From positions 5,474,577-5,538,576 of the forward strand of contig NZ_KB731324.1 in assembly GCF_000353285.1 (NCBI RefSeq): a DNA stretch of 64,000 bases, in the 5' to 3' direction. Position 1 is the stretch's first letter. Every line of letters begins with the position of its first letter. Made by a program: the position numbers and the translations under genes. This document shows, one piece after another, positions 11,655 through 19,561 of this stretch. The stretch comes from Leptolyngbya boryana PCC 6306. GTDB lineage: Bacteria > Cyanobacteriota > Cyanobacteriia > Leptolyngbyales > Leptolyngbyaceae. The notes under the pieces are model-generated. The model was not told where the DNA came from. It did no database searches and saw only the letters and a list, made by a program, of their open reading frames with translations.

Positions 11655-11942
11655 ATGCAGTCAGTTTCTAGATACGATCGTCACATCAGAGTTCGCATTC
11701 ATCTACAGATTCCGATGATCTATCGACATCAGCCTGTAATTTCTGATTTGATTTCAGTATCGGGTTTGGCTGTGAATATTACAGCGGCAATGCTCGGGAG
11801 CAATACAGACGACTGTGGTTACTTTGATTTAGAACTCAGAGGCACACCCCAGCAGATTAGTCATGGACTTGCACATCTAAAATCACTCGATCTAAAAGTC
11901 ATTGGAAAGCCGAACTCGGATGGAGACGAATGGCACTATTGA
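11655..11942 (+). CDS. Stand-alone NIL domain protein
   Basis: I choose ATG 11655, giving 95 residues. The protein matches the NIL domain: RHIRVRIHLQIPMIYRHQPV, later NITAAMLGSNTDDCGYFDLE, then a helix with LAHLKSLDLKV. NIL domains form the C-terminal sensor of the methionine transporter ATPase MetN, where they bind methionine and shut the transporter. Cyanobacteria also have stand-alone NIL and NIL-ferredoxin proteins. The gene lies 11 bases after metX, so a role in sensing or handling sulfur amino acids is likely but unproven. Confidence 0.75.
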   Translation: MQSVSRYDRHIRVRIHLQIPMIYRHQPVISDLISVSGLAVNITAAMLGSNTDDCGYFDLELRGTPQQISHGLAHLKSLDLKVIGKPNSDGDEWHY

Positions 11943-11954
11943 AAGATGAATCAG

Positions 11955-12596
11955 TTAAGTTTGAGCTTTCAGTAAGCTGAGAAATGTGTGAGTCTTGTTT
12001 TCCCAGAGAATGTAAAATCCCAGTGCAATCAAAACAAAGGGGATAATCCGATGCCCATAATTCATCAGTGGACGAGCAATCAGACGATGCGTAGCGAGAT
12101 ACTGTGCGATCGCACACCAAATTGCAATCATGATGAGGAAAACGACCAAAATCACAATTAACTCAAGCCAAGTACTACTGGCAAATAGAGGAAGATAAAT
12201 GCCAATATTGTCGCCGCCGTTTGCGATCGTGACTACAGCAACTTGATAAGTTTGAGGATTCAGAAATTGAGCAAAAACAGAGCGAGATGACTGAGAGACA
12301 GTTTGCACAGGTTCATCGTCCTCTTGCTGAAAAAAGCTAGAAATGCCGATTGCGATAGGAACTAAGCCCAGTAGCCCAATCCAAGGGCGAGGAATGAGCA
12401 ATCCGCCGAAGAAACCCGGTAAGCTAATCAGCAACAGCACAGCAAAGCCAAGATATTGCCCTGTAATAATATGATGCCGTCGGAACGTGCGATCGATTTG
12501 AGAAAAGAACAGCATCAAAACCAGAATATCGTCCAGATTAGTTGCTGCAAATGCAGTGATTCCAGTAACTACGGCACGAATCAAAATTTCAGGCAT
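11955..12596 (-). CDS. CadD-family (LysE superfamily) transporter, copy 1
   Basis: The 213-residue membrane protein has six predicted helices. Near the start it has AATNLDDILVLMLFFSQ, and later NGGDNIGIYLPLFA, both typical of the CadD cadmium-resistance transporter family. Two further homologues occur at 38178 and 41168. The middle loop (FQQEDDEPVQTVSQSSR) is acidic and variable. It is convergent with the NIL gene and, unlike the other two copies, has no secreted-protein partner beside it. The real substrate may not be cadmium; the family is firm. Confidence 0.8.
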   Translation of the reverse strand: MPEILIRAVVTGITAFAATNLDDILVLMLFFSQIDRTFRRHHIITGQYLGFAVLLLISLPGFFGGLLIPRPWIGLLGLVPIAIGISSFFQQEDDEPVQTVSQSSRSVFAQFLNPQTYQVAVVTIANGGDNIGIYLPLFASSTWLELIVILVVFLIMIAIWCAIAQYLATHRLIARPLMNYGHRIIPFVLIALGFYILWENKTHTFLSLLKAQT

Positions 12597-12721
12597 AGGA
12601 TTCGATAACTTTAATCGATTGAAATAGCATGATTGATAAACTGAGCTTTAAAAGAATACATTCAGATAGAGCCTTCTCAGCATTTGTTGTATATTAGCGG
12701 AAACTGCCTCAATCCTTGCTC

Positions 12722-13609
12722 ATGACGAAATCTCTGGACTCTGAACCGTCAAGCATTGCGAATTCAACCCGAAAAATCAGTAAAAAAAGTGGTCGCGACG
12801 CGAGTATTGCTATTCAAGTCATTCTGGTCTTGCTTTGTTTAGCATTGATCTCCAGCTTTATCGTGATTGTGCGAGCAGGAGAACGCGGAGTCTTGATGAA
12901 ATTTGGTGCAGTTCAAGACAGCGTGTTGGGAGAAGGCATCCATTTCATTGTGCCGATCGTTGAAACTGTAGAAAAGCTCAGCGTCCGCGTTCAGAGCCAG
13001 GAAATTTCAGCCGAAGCTTCTTCTAAAGATTTGCAGGATGTGTATGCAGATGTAGCGCTGAATTGGCATGTGCTTCCGCAAGAGGCGAATTTGATCTATC
13101 AGCAGATTGGGAATCAGCAAGCTGTCATCGATCGCATTATCAACCCGGCGATCGAAGAAGTGCTCAAAGCAGTCATGGCAAAGTACACGGCTGAGGAAAT
13201 CATTACAAAGCGAGGAGAAGTCAAGACAGGCGTAGATCAGGCTCTAACAGAACGCTTGAAGCCGTATCATATTGCCGTCGATGATTTGTCATTAGTGCAT
13301 ATTCACTTCACACAGCGATTTAGCGATGCAGTTGAGGCAAAACAAGTTGCAGAGCAAGAAGTAAAACGGGCTGAATTTGTTGCATTAAAAGCAGTCAAAG
13401 AAGCAGAAGCGAGAGCCAATCTAGCACGAGGAGAAGCAGAAGCTCAGCGACTTCTGCAACAAACGCTCACACCGGAATTACTGCAAAGACAAGCGATCGA
13501 GAAATGGAATGGGAGCCTTCCACTAGTCGTTGGCGATGAAAGTTCTACAGTATTGGATCTAAAGAAATTGATGAAAACAAGCTTGCCTGGAAATGCTGCA
13601 ACAAAATAG
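12722..13609 (+). CDS. Prohibitin/SPFH-domain membrane protein
   Basis: I choose ATG 12722, giving 295 residues. A single N-terminal membrane helix (IAIQVILVLLCLALISSFIV, about 30-50) is followed by an SPFH/band-7 domain (RAGERGVLMKFGAVQDSVLG) and a helical C-terminal half rich in Ala, Glu and Lys from about 205 to 250 (AKQVAEQEVKRAEFVALKAV). This is the prohibitin layout; such proteins form large ring assemblies in membranes, thylakoid or plasma membrane in cyanobacteria. No FtsH gene is adjacent. The gene is transcribed alone. Confidence 0.85.
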   Translation: MTKSLDSEPSSIANSTRKISKKSGRDASIAIQVILVLLCLALISSFIVIVRAGERGVLMKFGAVQDSVLGEGIHFIVPIVETVEKLSVRVQSQEISAEASSKDLQDVYADVALNWHVLPQEANLIYQQIGNQQAVIDRIINPAIEEVLKAVMAKYTAEEIITKRGEVKTGVDQALTERLKPYHIAVDDLSLVHIHFTQRFSDAVEAKQVAEQEVKRAEFVALKAVKEAEARANLARGEAEAQRLLQQTLTPELLQRQAIEKWNGSLPLVVGDESSTVLDLKKLMKTSLPGNAATK

Positions 13610-13995
13610 TTCAAAATGTATTCCAAGCGTTACTCAACTGATCAAAAAGTTAACGATTTCATCGGACTTTCAACGCCATTTCATCGCTAATATCAAGATA
13701 TCCTGACATTAGCCGAGCGTTTTTTCTGGTCACTTTGGCGCTGAATCCAGTGTTCAAATATCACAGGTCAAATCTCTCCTAGTAAAGTCAAGATTACAAG
13801 CCTTAATGGATAGTAGTTCGAGCTAAAACTCCTGCGACGCATCGTGTTTTTGTTCAATTCCTCTATTTTTGAGAGAGTTACTGAACATTGTAAAAATCGA
13901 AGTACGATCGCGCTTGCATCTCCTAAAAACTCGGACTACGCTACAAATCAAAGAACCTCATATTCAGTCCGACGAACAAAGGAACGGTGACAGCT
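13610..13995. other. Intergenic region before the four-helix copper protein
   Basis: No gene or clear hairpin is visible. The last bases hold AAAGGAAC, the ribosome site of the gene at 13996. The region presumably contains its promoter. Confidence 0.45.
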
Positions 13996-14397
13996 ATGAC
14001 ACAATCAATGAGCCTTGAAATGCAACGGGGTCTACAAGCCCTCACCACGTGCAAAAAAACCTGCACGACAACGCTCTCGTACTACTTGCACAGCAACACG
14101 CAAGATCGCGATTTGTCATTGATGTGCTTGCTGCGAGACTGTGCAGAAATGTGTCTGATGAGTACTAACTTAATGATCGATGGATCTGAATTCATGGGAC
14201 GCACATTCTTGATCTGCGCTGAAATGTGCGATCGCTGTGCAGCAGCTTGTGAAATTTACTCAGACGATCCGCAAATGATGGCATGTGCTGAAGCTTGCCA
14301 CGCTTGCAGCCAGTACTGTAGTTCAATGGGTCGATTATCGAGCGCTTACTTCCGTCGCCCGAATTTCGACACCTTCGAGGCCTTAGTTGCAAGCTAA
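13996..14397 (+). CDS. Four-helix-bundle cysteine-rich copper-binding protein (DUF326/Csp-like)
   Basis: The 133-residue protein is rich in evenly spaced cysteines: TTCKKTCTTT, LLRDCAEMCLM, LICAEMCDRCAAACE, AEACHACSQYC. These lie on four helices, as in Csp copper-storage proteins, where thiols line the core of the bundle and bind Cu(I). There is no signal peptide, so it should act in the cytoplasm. ATG 13996 is preferred over GTG 13987 because AAAGGAAC is then properly spaced. A thiol-rich metal store fits the sulfur-related neighbourhood. Confidence 0.8.
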   Translation: MTQSMSLEMQRGLQALTTCKKTCTTTLSYYLHSNTQDRDLSLMCLLRDCAEMCLMSTNLMIDGSEFMGRTFLICAEMCDRCAAACEIYSDDPQMMACAEACHACSQYCSSMGRLSSAYFRRPNFDTFEALVAS

Positions 14398-14407
14398 AAA
14401 CCCAGGT

Positions 14408-15346
14408 TCAAATCACGCTATCCTGCAATTCAGGCATCAAAATTTTCTCAAAAGCACAGATCGATTGAGTGCGAAACCGCTTTTGATGCCTGAGTTTGAA
14501 AATTGGCTGAATAATTTCTAAAATCGCGCGATCGCATCTTTGGTCATCTTCGATCTCGATCGCCCTAAGCGTTTCCAATTTCAGTTCTTTCTCGACCATC
14601 AGTTCTGGTAAAGCTGCGGCTCCAACTCCTCGCTCGACCACAGCTTTGACCATTTCACTCGTACTGAGTACCAAAGCAATTTGCAGTTCAGATAATTCAA
14701 CACCCCAATCATCCAGCGCTTGCTCGAACATCTTCTGTGCGCCTGAACCGGATTCGCGCATCACCCACGATGTTTTTAATAAGTCTTCTACAGCGATTTG
14801 AGGATGGGTAAACCAAGAATGCGATCGACCGACCACAATCCTCAGCCGATCTGTGCCGATCGCTTCTTGCTCTAATAGCTCTTTTAAGACAGGCTTCACA
14901 TCGCCTGTGACTAATCCTAAGTCAAACCGCCCTAATGCAGTCCCTTCACAAATTTCTTCTGCATTTCCTAACTTACACTGCACCTGAATACCTGGATATT
15001 GCTGCTTGAATTGGCTAATTTTGTCAGGAAGCCAATAATTTCCGATCGTTAAACTCGCGCCGATTTTTAGCTCTCCACGCTGCAAATTGTTTAGCTCTCG
15101 CAATTGACGTTCTGCGAACTCGACTTGATCTAAGATTTTCTGCGCTTCCAACTGAAATAAACGCCCCGCATCTGCCATTTCAATGCGGCGACCAATGCGG
15201 TGAAATAACTTTACGCCATACTCCTGCTCTAAGCTCTGGATAGCTGCACTCACAGCAGGCTGTGTAATGTAGAGAGCTTCGGCTGCACGGGTAAAGTGCA
15301 ATTGCTCAGCAACGGCTAAAAAAATTCGTAATTGTTCCAGGGTCAT
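14408..15346 (-). CDS. LysR-family transcriptional regulator, possibly sulfur-related
   Basis: From ATG 15344-15346 the protein has 312 residues. The N-terminal helix-turn-helix (MTLEQLRIFLAVAEQLHFTR, then ITQPAVSAAIQSLEQEYG) is typical of LysR regulators. The rest is a periplasmic-binding-like effector domain. It is divergent from an Rrf2 regulator, and a dyad with T-N11-A spacing lies between them (15398-15414). By position, in a cluster with cysK, ssuD and metXY, it could be a CysB/CysL-type regulator. The effector cannot be named from sequence. Confidence 0.8.
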   Translation of the reverse strand: MTLEQLRIFLAVAEQLHFTRAAEALYITQPAVSAAIQSLEQEYGVKLFHRIGRRIEMADAGRLFQLEAQKILDQVEFAERQLRELNNLQRGELKIGASLTIGNYWLPDKISQFKQQYPGIQVQCKLGNAEEICEGTALGRFDLGLVTGDVKPVLKELLEQEAIGTDRLRIVVGRSHSWFTHPQIAVEDLLKTSWVMRESGSGAQKMFEQALDDWGVELSELQIALVLSTSEMVKAVVERGVGAAALPELMVEKELKLETLRAIEIEDDQRCDRAILEIIQPIFKLRHQKRFRTQSICAFEKILMPELQDSVI

Positions 15347-15397
15347 AGTCGTAATTGAGGTTGGATGCTTACGCCGTTGGAAATTTTTCAATCATTT

Positions 15398-15414
15398 TGC
15401 GTAATTTGAACGCA
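15398..15414. promoter_or_regulatory. Candidate LysR operator between divergent regulators
   Basis: TGCGT-N7-ACGCA is a perfect 5-bp dyad with T and A 11 bases apart, the classic T-N11-A pattern of LysR boxes. It sits 52 bases upstream of the LysR start and about 150 bases upstream of the Rrf2 start, so it may serve autoregulation or control both. Confidence 0.45.
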
Positions 15415-15560
15415 ATTGTGAGCATAATGACAACAAAACCACATTAAATCGATCAAGATAGAGTAGTTGAATCGTGTTGGCATCTTATCACACCCAGACT
15501 TTTTCGAGAAAAAAGCTTCTGGAGTTGCTTACACCCCTCTCATCCATATTGAAAGTCACC

Positions 15561-16007
15561 ATGAAACAGTCTAGTAATTCATTATCTGTGCCTGCCAAGA
15601 TTGAGTATGCGTTACTGGCGCTCTTAGAATTGGCAAGCCAATTTGACAAAGCAACCCCGCTGAGAATTCACGATATCGCCGGTCGTCAGCCCATTCCAGA
15701 GCGGTACTTAGAACAGATTTTTAATCTGCTGCGACGTGGTGGACTGGTTCAAGGTCTACGCGGAGCAAAGGGAGGATATACGCTGACTCGCGAACCTCGA
15801 TCGATCACGATCGCAGAAATTGTGACATTGATAACGGGAGAACCGATCGAGAATCGATCAAGCGTGAACTTGGAGCGAGAACTCTTATCAGAAGTGTGGA
15901 AACAGGCTCAAACCGCTTCTCATGAAGCGTTGCAGCGCTGCACGTTAGAAGATTTAGTCCAGCGCTGTGCTGCTCGCAAGCAGAAATCATCCATGTTTTA
16001 TATCTAG
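15561..16007 (+). CDS. Rrf2-family regulator 1 (CymR-like candidate)
   Basis: I take ATG 15561, giving 148 residues; the longer GTG frame at 15474 adds a non-conserved head. The winged helix is clear: AKIEYALLALLELA, then PERYLEQIFNLLRRGGLVQG and RGAKGGYTL. The three clustered cysteines of Fe-S Rrf2 regulators (IscR type) are absent; two cysteines occur near the C-terminus. The last residues are SSMFYI, resembling the tail of Bacillus CymR, which is recalled to end in YMFYI and works with CysK. cysK lies just downstream, convergent. A sulfur-responsive repressor role is inference. Confidence 0.8.
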   Translation: MKQSSNSLSVPAKIEYALLALLELASQFDKATPLRIHDIAGRQPIPERYLEQIFNLLRRGGLVQGLRGAKGGYTLTREPRSITIAEIVTLITGEPIENRSSVNLERELLSEVWKQAQTASHEALQRCTLEDLVQRCAARKQKSSMFYI

Positions 16008-16062
16008 CACTTGTGATCAGTGGGCTTGTATCTTAGTCTTTGCTTGCTAATAGGGGAATCTA

Positions 16063-16233
16063 ATGAGCTACTGTCTTTGCTGCTCTGAGAAATTACTACG
16101 TCATGTGCGATCAACGGGTGTGTATTGGTTTTGCTCGAATTGTCGGCAAGAAATGCCAAATGTAGTTTGCTTATCTCCAAAATCTGCAATCAATTCTCGC
16201 GTCACGATCGGAGGGAATCGTGCTGAGATTTGA
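16063..16233 (+). CDS. Small zinc-ribbon-like protein (56 aa)
   Basis: ATG 16063 follows AGGGGAATCTA. The short protein has two cysteine pairs, SYCLCCSEK and WFCSNCRQEMP, spaced as in a zinc ribbon, followed by a polar tail. It overlaps the next small gene by 14 bases. It lies 55 bases after the Rrf2 gene on the same strand and may be co-transcribed. I recognise no named family; similar short cysteine-pair proteins are common in cyanobacteria. Confidence 0.5.
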   Translation: MSYCLCCSEKLLRHVRSTGVYWFCSNCRQEMPNVVCLSPKSAINSRVTIGGNRAEI

Positions 16234-16330
16234 TCCTTTACTTTTACTCACGCTGGTTTGTACAGCAAGTATTGTCATCCTGATTGGAATTGCTTTTATC
16301 CCAAAATGGTTCTATGACTTTTTGCTGTAG
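16220..16330 (+). CDS. Very small single-helix membrane protein (36 aa)
   Basis: GTG 16220 is preceded by a near-perfect ribosome site, GGAGGGAATC. The peptide is MLRFDPLLLLTLVCTASIV followed by ILIGIAFIPKWFYDFLL, one membrane helix with an aromatic end. It begins inside the last codons of the zinc-ribbon gene, suggesting coupled translation, and is followed at once by a terminator. It matches no photosystem or cytochrome b6f small subunit that I can recall. Too short for usual gene finders. Confidence 0.45.
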   Translation: MLRFDPLLLLTLVCTASIVILIGIAFIPKWFYDFLL

Positions 16331-16358
16331 AATCCTCGATTCGCACCATAATAAAAAT

Positions 16359-16383
16359 CCCCCAAATTCTCTAAATTTGGGGG
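16359..16383. terminator. Bidirectional terminator between small genes and cysK
   Basis: CCCCCAAAT and ATTTGGGGG form a 9-bp stem around a short TCTCTA-type loop. It is flanked by A-runs on the left, so it can terminate cysK on the reverse strand, and it also ends the forward unit. Confidence 0.75.
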
Positions 16384-16417
16384 AAAACAGATACCATCTC
16401 GAAATCTAAATCTAAAA

Positions 16418-17410
16418 CTAGCTCACCGACGAAAGTGAGCGGCTTGCACCATTGAGCGGCGCAACTTCAATCTCGGTGAGATCTTTAAACAATGCAGTAC
16501 TCAGATAGCGTTCGCCAAAGCTCGGTTGTACAAAGACAATCAGCTTTCCAGCATTCTCTGGACGCTTTCCGACCTGAATCGCAGCAGCAAGGGCAGCCCC
16601 CGATGAAATTCCAGATAGCAATCCTTCTTCTCTTGCTAAGCGACGACTATACGCGATCGCATCTTCACTGCTAACTTGAATCACTTCATCAATTAACTCA
16701 GTGCGCAAGACTTCCGGCACAAACCCTGCTCCAATCCCCTGAATCTTGTGCGCTCCAGGTTGCCCACCCGAAAGAACATGACTCTCAACAGGTTCAACTG
16801 CGATCGCTTGAAATCCAGGCTTACGCTGCTTCAAAACTTCTGCCACACCCGTAATCGTTCCGCCTGTGCCAACACCCGCGATCAAAATATCAATCTGTCC
16901 ATCGGTGTCTGCCCAAAGCTCCTCAGCCGTAGTTTCGCGATGCACTTTAGGATTAGCTGGATTGCGAAACTGTTGCAGCATGTAAGCATTTGGGACTGAA
17001 TTCACGATTTCCTCAGCCCGTCGAATCGCTCCTTTCATGCCTTCAGTTCCGGGCGTTAGCTCAAGTTGAGCGCCATAGCCTTTCAGCATAGCTCGACGCT
17101 CCAAGCTCATCGTATCTGGCATCGTCAAAATCAATCGATAGCCTTTCGCTGCCGCCACCATTGCGAGTGCAATTCCAGTATTGCCTGAAGTTGGCTCAAC
17201 TAAAATCGTGCGACCTGGTTCGATCAGTCCCGCCTCTTCAGCAGTCTGAATCATACTTGCCCCAATCCGATCTTTCACGGAAGCTGCAGGGTTCATGCCT
17301 TCTAGTTTGGCGACGATTTGAGCAACAGCCCCTTCTGCCTGAGGGATATGATTGAGGCGAACTAATGGCGTTTTCCCAATTAACTCTGTAATATTTTTTG
17401 CAATTCGCAT
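16418..17410 (-). CDS. cysK: Cysteine synthase A (O-acetylserine sulfhydrylase)
   Basis: The 330-residue PLP enzyme has the lysine at 46 in [11 protein letters not shown] and the phosphate/substrate loop TSGNTG at 74-79. [10 protein letters not shown] and SSGAALAAA near the C-terminus complete the family pattern. It joins sulfide to O-acetylserine to give cysteine. GGAG lies eight bases before the ATG. In Bacillus, CysK also acts as corepressor partner of the Rrf2 protein CymR; here an Rrf2 gene with a CymR-like tail sits next door. No serine acetyltransferase gene is in the window. Confidence 0.93.
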   Translation of the reverse strand: MRIAKNITELIGKTPLVRLNHIPQAEGAVAQIVAKLEGMNPAASVKDRIGASMIQTAEEAGLIEPGRTILVEPTSGNTGIALAMVAAAKGYRLILTMPDTMSLERRAMLKGYGAQLELTPGTEGMKGAIRRAEEIVNSVPNAYMLQQFRNPANPKVHRETTAEELWADTDGQIDILIAGVGTGGTITGVAEVLKQRKPGFQAIAVEPVESHVLSGGQPGAHKIQGIGAGFVPEVLRTELIDEVIQVSSEDAIAYSRRLAREEGLLSGISSGAALAAAIQVGKRPENAGKLIVFVQPSFGERYLSTALFKDLTEIEVAPLNGASRSLSSVS

Positions 17411-17440
17411 TGCGCTACTCCATGGTGATGAGGGAGATCA

Positions 17441-17472
17441 ATTCAGTCCCAAACAAATTCAGTCCCAAACAA
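17441..17472. repeat. Perfect 16-bp tandem duplication in the cysK leader
   Basis: ATTCAGTCCCAAACAA occurs twice head to tail, at 17441-17456 and 17457-17472, 31 bases upstream of cysK. A related inverted pair, TTTATC and GATAAA, follows at 17495-17513 and resembles half-sites of the sulfur dyad. The duplication may change leader length or operator number. Confidence 0.7.
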
Positions 17473-17552
17473 ACGTGCATATCACCCGCCTCTATTTATC
17501 ATACTCCGATAAATCGATGGGAATTATGGAATTTATGAAAACTTAAGACCGT

Positions 17553-17756
17553 TTAACGCGCAAAACGGCGAAGATAACGGGATTTCCAAAGAGAACGATA
17601 GCTCCAATGCAAAACGTGGAATGTAGAATCTCTCGGTGCTTCAGGAGGTTTGACTTCCCAAATATCTCGAACTCCCGACTCATATTTTTGCGATAATTTC
17701 GTTCCCCAAAATTCATCGACTGCAAGTTCTTGCTCGATGCGATCGTAAAATGCCAT
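17553..17756 (-). CDS. Conserved small hypothetical protein next to ssuD
   Basis: ATG 17754-17756 follows AAGGAAAC. The 67-residue protein begins MAFYDRIEQELAVDEFWGTK, contains VRDIWEVKPPEAPRDSTFHV and ends with basic, aromatic residues (YRSLWKSRYLRRFAR). A competing frame on the same strand is open over the same bases but looks non-coding. The protein is soluble, acidic in front and basic at the end. It is the last gene of the apparent ssuD unit. Function unknown; no family name recalled. Confidence 0.55.
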   Translation of the reverse strand: MAFYDRIEQELAVDEFWGTKLSQKYESGVRDIWEVKPPEAPRDSTFHVLHWSYRSLWKSRYLRRFAR

Positions 17757-17793
17757 GAGTGTGTTTCCTTGAGTTCTAGAAAGGCAAACGCTT

Positions 17794-18093
17794 CTAATGC
17801 CAAATATTCCAAGTCTCAGCAAGCTCGATCATTTCCTCGCTGCTCAAGTTGAGAATGACTCCATCCGCAGTACAGATACAAATTCGTGTATTCCCGCATT
17901 GTTTTTGCAACAATTGCGCGATCGGCACAAATTCTAGACACAGCATCGGATCAAAGACTAGATCTTCTCTGTTCATCAACAGAAGATTTCCAGTTCTACA
18001 AAGGATCAAACTAACGCGAGATTTCCTAAAAAGCTCGGGTGAACATGCAACTAATTGTTGCATGACCTGTTGTTCGTAGAATCTATCTGTCAT
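17794..18093 (-). CDS. Conserved hypothetical protein in ssuD operon (99 aa)
   Basis: The 99-residue protein starts nine bases after the ssuD stop, so it is very likely co-transcribed. It has four cysteines (VACSPEL, ILCRTGN, LCLEFVP, RICICTADG) and alternating strand-helix composition. The segment FDPMLCLEFVPIAQLLQKQC is amphipathic. I do not recognise a domain. Its place directly after the alkanesulfonate monooxygenase suggests a role in sulfonate use, but no more can be said. Confidence 0.6.
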   Translation of the reverse strand: MTDRFYEQQVMQQLVACSPELFRKSRVSLILCRTGNLLLMNREDLVFDPMLCLEFVPIAQLLQKQCGNTRICICTADGVILNLSSEEMIELAETWNIWH

Positions 18094-18102
18094 ATTCAGA
18101 CC

Positions 18103-19257
18103 TCAATCGACAGTCGCCGGTGTACTACTTTGCTTTGGAAATTTTTCGTTTGCAACAATCTCTCCGAATGGACTAAACATCACCTGCTGATCGATTGGCT
18201 GTGCATGACTGAGAGGAAGTCTAGGGAATAACAGTTCTGCAACTCGATAGGCTTCTTCTAAATGCGGATAGCCTGACAGAATAAAATGATCAATTCCTAG
18301 CGCTGAGTATTCTAGGATTCGAGCTGCAACGGTATCGGGATCGCCGACCAGTGCTGTTCCCGCTCCTCCTCGAACTAAACCTACACCAGCCCACAGATTC
18401 GGACTAATTTCTAAAGCTTCACGGCTACCATTGTGCAACTGAGTCATTTGACGCTGCCCTTGAGAATCCATGCGGGCATAGGCTTTTTGTGCTGCCGCGA
18501 TCGCATCTTCATCCACATAGCGAATCAACTGATTTGCAGCATCCCAAGCTTCGCTCTCAGTTTCTCGCACAATCACGTGCAGGCGAATACCAAACTTCAG
18601 CGATCGTCCTTGTTGTTCTGCGAACTGACGCACAGATTTGATTTTTTCAGCAACCTGACTAGGAGGTTCACCCCAAGTCAAGTAAGCATCAACATGCTTT
18701 GCCGCAATTTCTTTCGCAACCGGAGACGATCCCCCAAACCACAGGGGCGGATAAGGCTTCTGAACCGTTGGAAAAAGAAGCTTTCCACCCTGAACGTCTA
18801 AATGATCGCCTTTGTGCGTGATTTCATTGCCTTGAGCAATTTCGCGCCAAACGGTAAGAAATTCATCCGTTAAATGATAGCGATCGTCGTGGCTCAAATG
18901 CAGTCCATCTCCTGCTAGTTCGACCGGATCGCCGCCAGTCACAACATTAATCAACAACCGACCATTTGAAAGTCGATCAAATGTTGCTGCCATCCGAGCC
19001 GCAACTCCAGGCGAAACTAATCCTGGACGCACTGCAACTAAAAACCGCATCCGCTGAGTGAGCGGCATCAATGTAGAGGCAACAATCCAAGCATCTTCAC
19101 AAGATCGACCTGTCGGTAACAATGCTCCAAAGTAGCCTAAATGATCCACCGCTTGAGCGATCTGCTTCAAATAGTCATAGTTCGTCGATCGCCCTGCAAT
19201 CGAAGTTGCCAGGTAACGACCATCCCCATGAGTTGGAATAAACCAAAGAACTTGCAC
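18103..19257 (-). CDS. ssuD: FMNH2-dependent alkanesulfonate monooxygenase
   Basis: The 384-residue protein starts at GTG 19255-19257 behind AGGAGAG. It has the SsuD hallmarks: [14 protein letters not shown] at the N-terminus, GRSCEDAW with the conserved cysteine near 54, and [20 protein letters not shown]. It belongs to the bacterial luciferase-like TIM-barrel family and releases sulfite from alkanesulfonates using reduced FMN. The reductase partner ssuE is 25 kb away. A strong 22-bp dyad lies just before its ribosome site. The tail after about 365 is variable. Confidence 0.92.
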   Translation of the reverse strand: MQVLWFIPTHGDGRYLATSIAGRSTNYDYLKQIAQAVDHLGYFGALLPTGRSCEDAWIVASTLMPLTQRMRFLVAVRPGLVSPGVAARMAATFDRLSNGRLLINVVTGGDPVELAGDGLHLSHDDRYHLTDEFLTVWREIAQGNEITHKGDHLDVQGGKLLFPTVQKPYPPLWFGGSSPVAKEIAAKHVDAYLTWGEPPSQVAEKIKSVRQFAEQQGRSLKFGIRLHVIVRETESEAWDAANQLIRYVDEDAIAAAQKAYARMDSQGQRQMTQLHNGSREALEISPNLWAGVGLVRGGAGTALVGDPDTVAARILEYSALGIDHFILSGYPHLEEAYRVAELLFPRLPLSHAQPIDQQVMFSPFGEIVANEKFPKQSSTPATVD

Positions 19258-19561
19258 GCTTTCTCTCTCCTAATCTACGGTATTGAATCGTATGTACCGG
19301 ATTACTTAGATTTAAGCTGCTAGTATGTCACAGACATAATCGAGCAGAAAAGTACTTCTGATACAAATCTCTAGGGATTTAAAAATTTGCGCTTTGTGAA
19401 TAAAAAAGTAACAATCGCCCCTTGCTTTCTTCAGGAAGTTCATGGCAGTATTATTTTGAATACGATAATTCGATCGACATTACGTAGATTATCTGAAGGT
19501 TTCGATAATTCAAAGCGTCTGCGGCACGATCTTATTTCTGATTGGTGTGAGGAATTTAACA
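19258..19561. other. Divergent promoter region between ssuD and porin
   Basis: The region holds the ssuD ribosome site and dyad (19278-19299) on the left and the ribosome site of the porin gene (GTGAGGAATT) on the right. It must contain both promoters. No gene is seen; an open frame from 19387 overlaps the porin start and looks like chance. Confidence 0.5.
19278..19299 (-). promoter_or_regulatory. 22-bp dyad CGGTA-N12-TACCG before ssuD
   Basis: The site reads CGGTA at one end and TACCG at the other with 12 bases between. Seen on the ssuD strand it continues directly into TAGATTAGGAGAG, where AGGAG is the ribosome site. The flank TAGATTA is shared with sites before sbpA (28842) and ssuE. A repressor bound here would cover the start region of the transcript. 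Confidence 0.65.

Noticed and set aside
17543-17812. Alternative 89-codon reverse frame over the small gene at 17553
   Set aside because: The overlapping frame has the better ribosome site and a protein-like charge pattern; this one has a hydrophobic, random-looking sequence.
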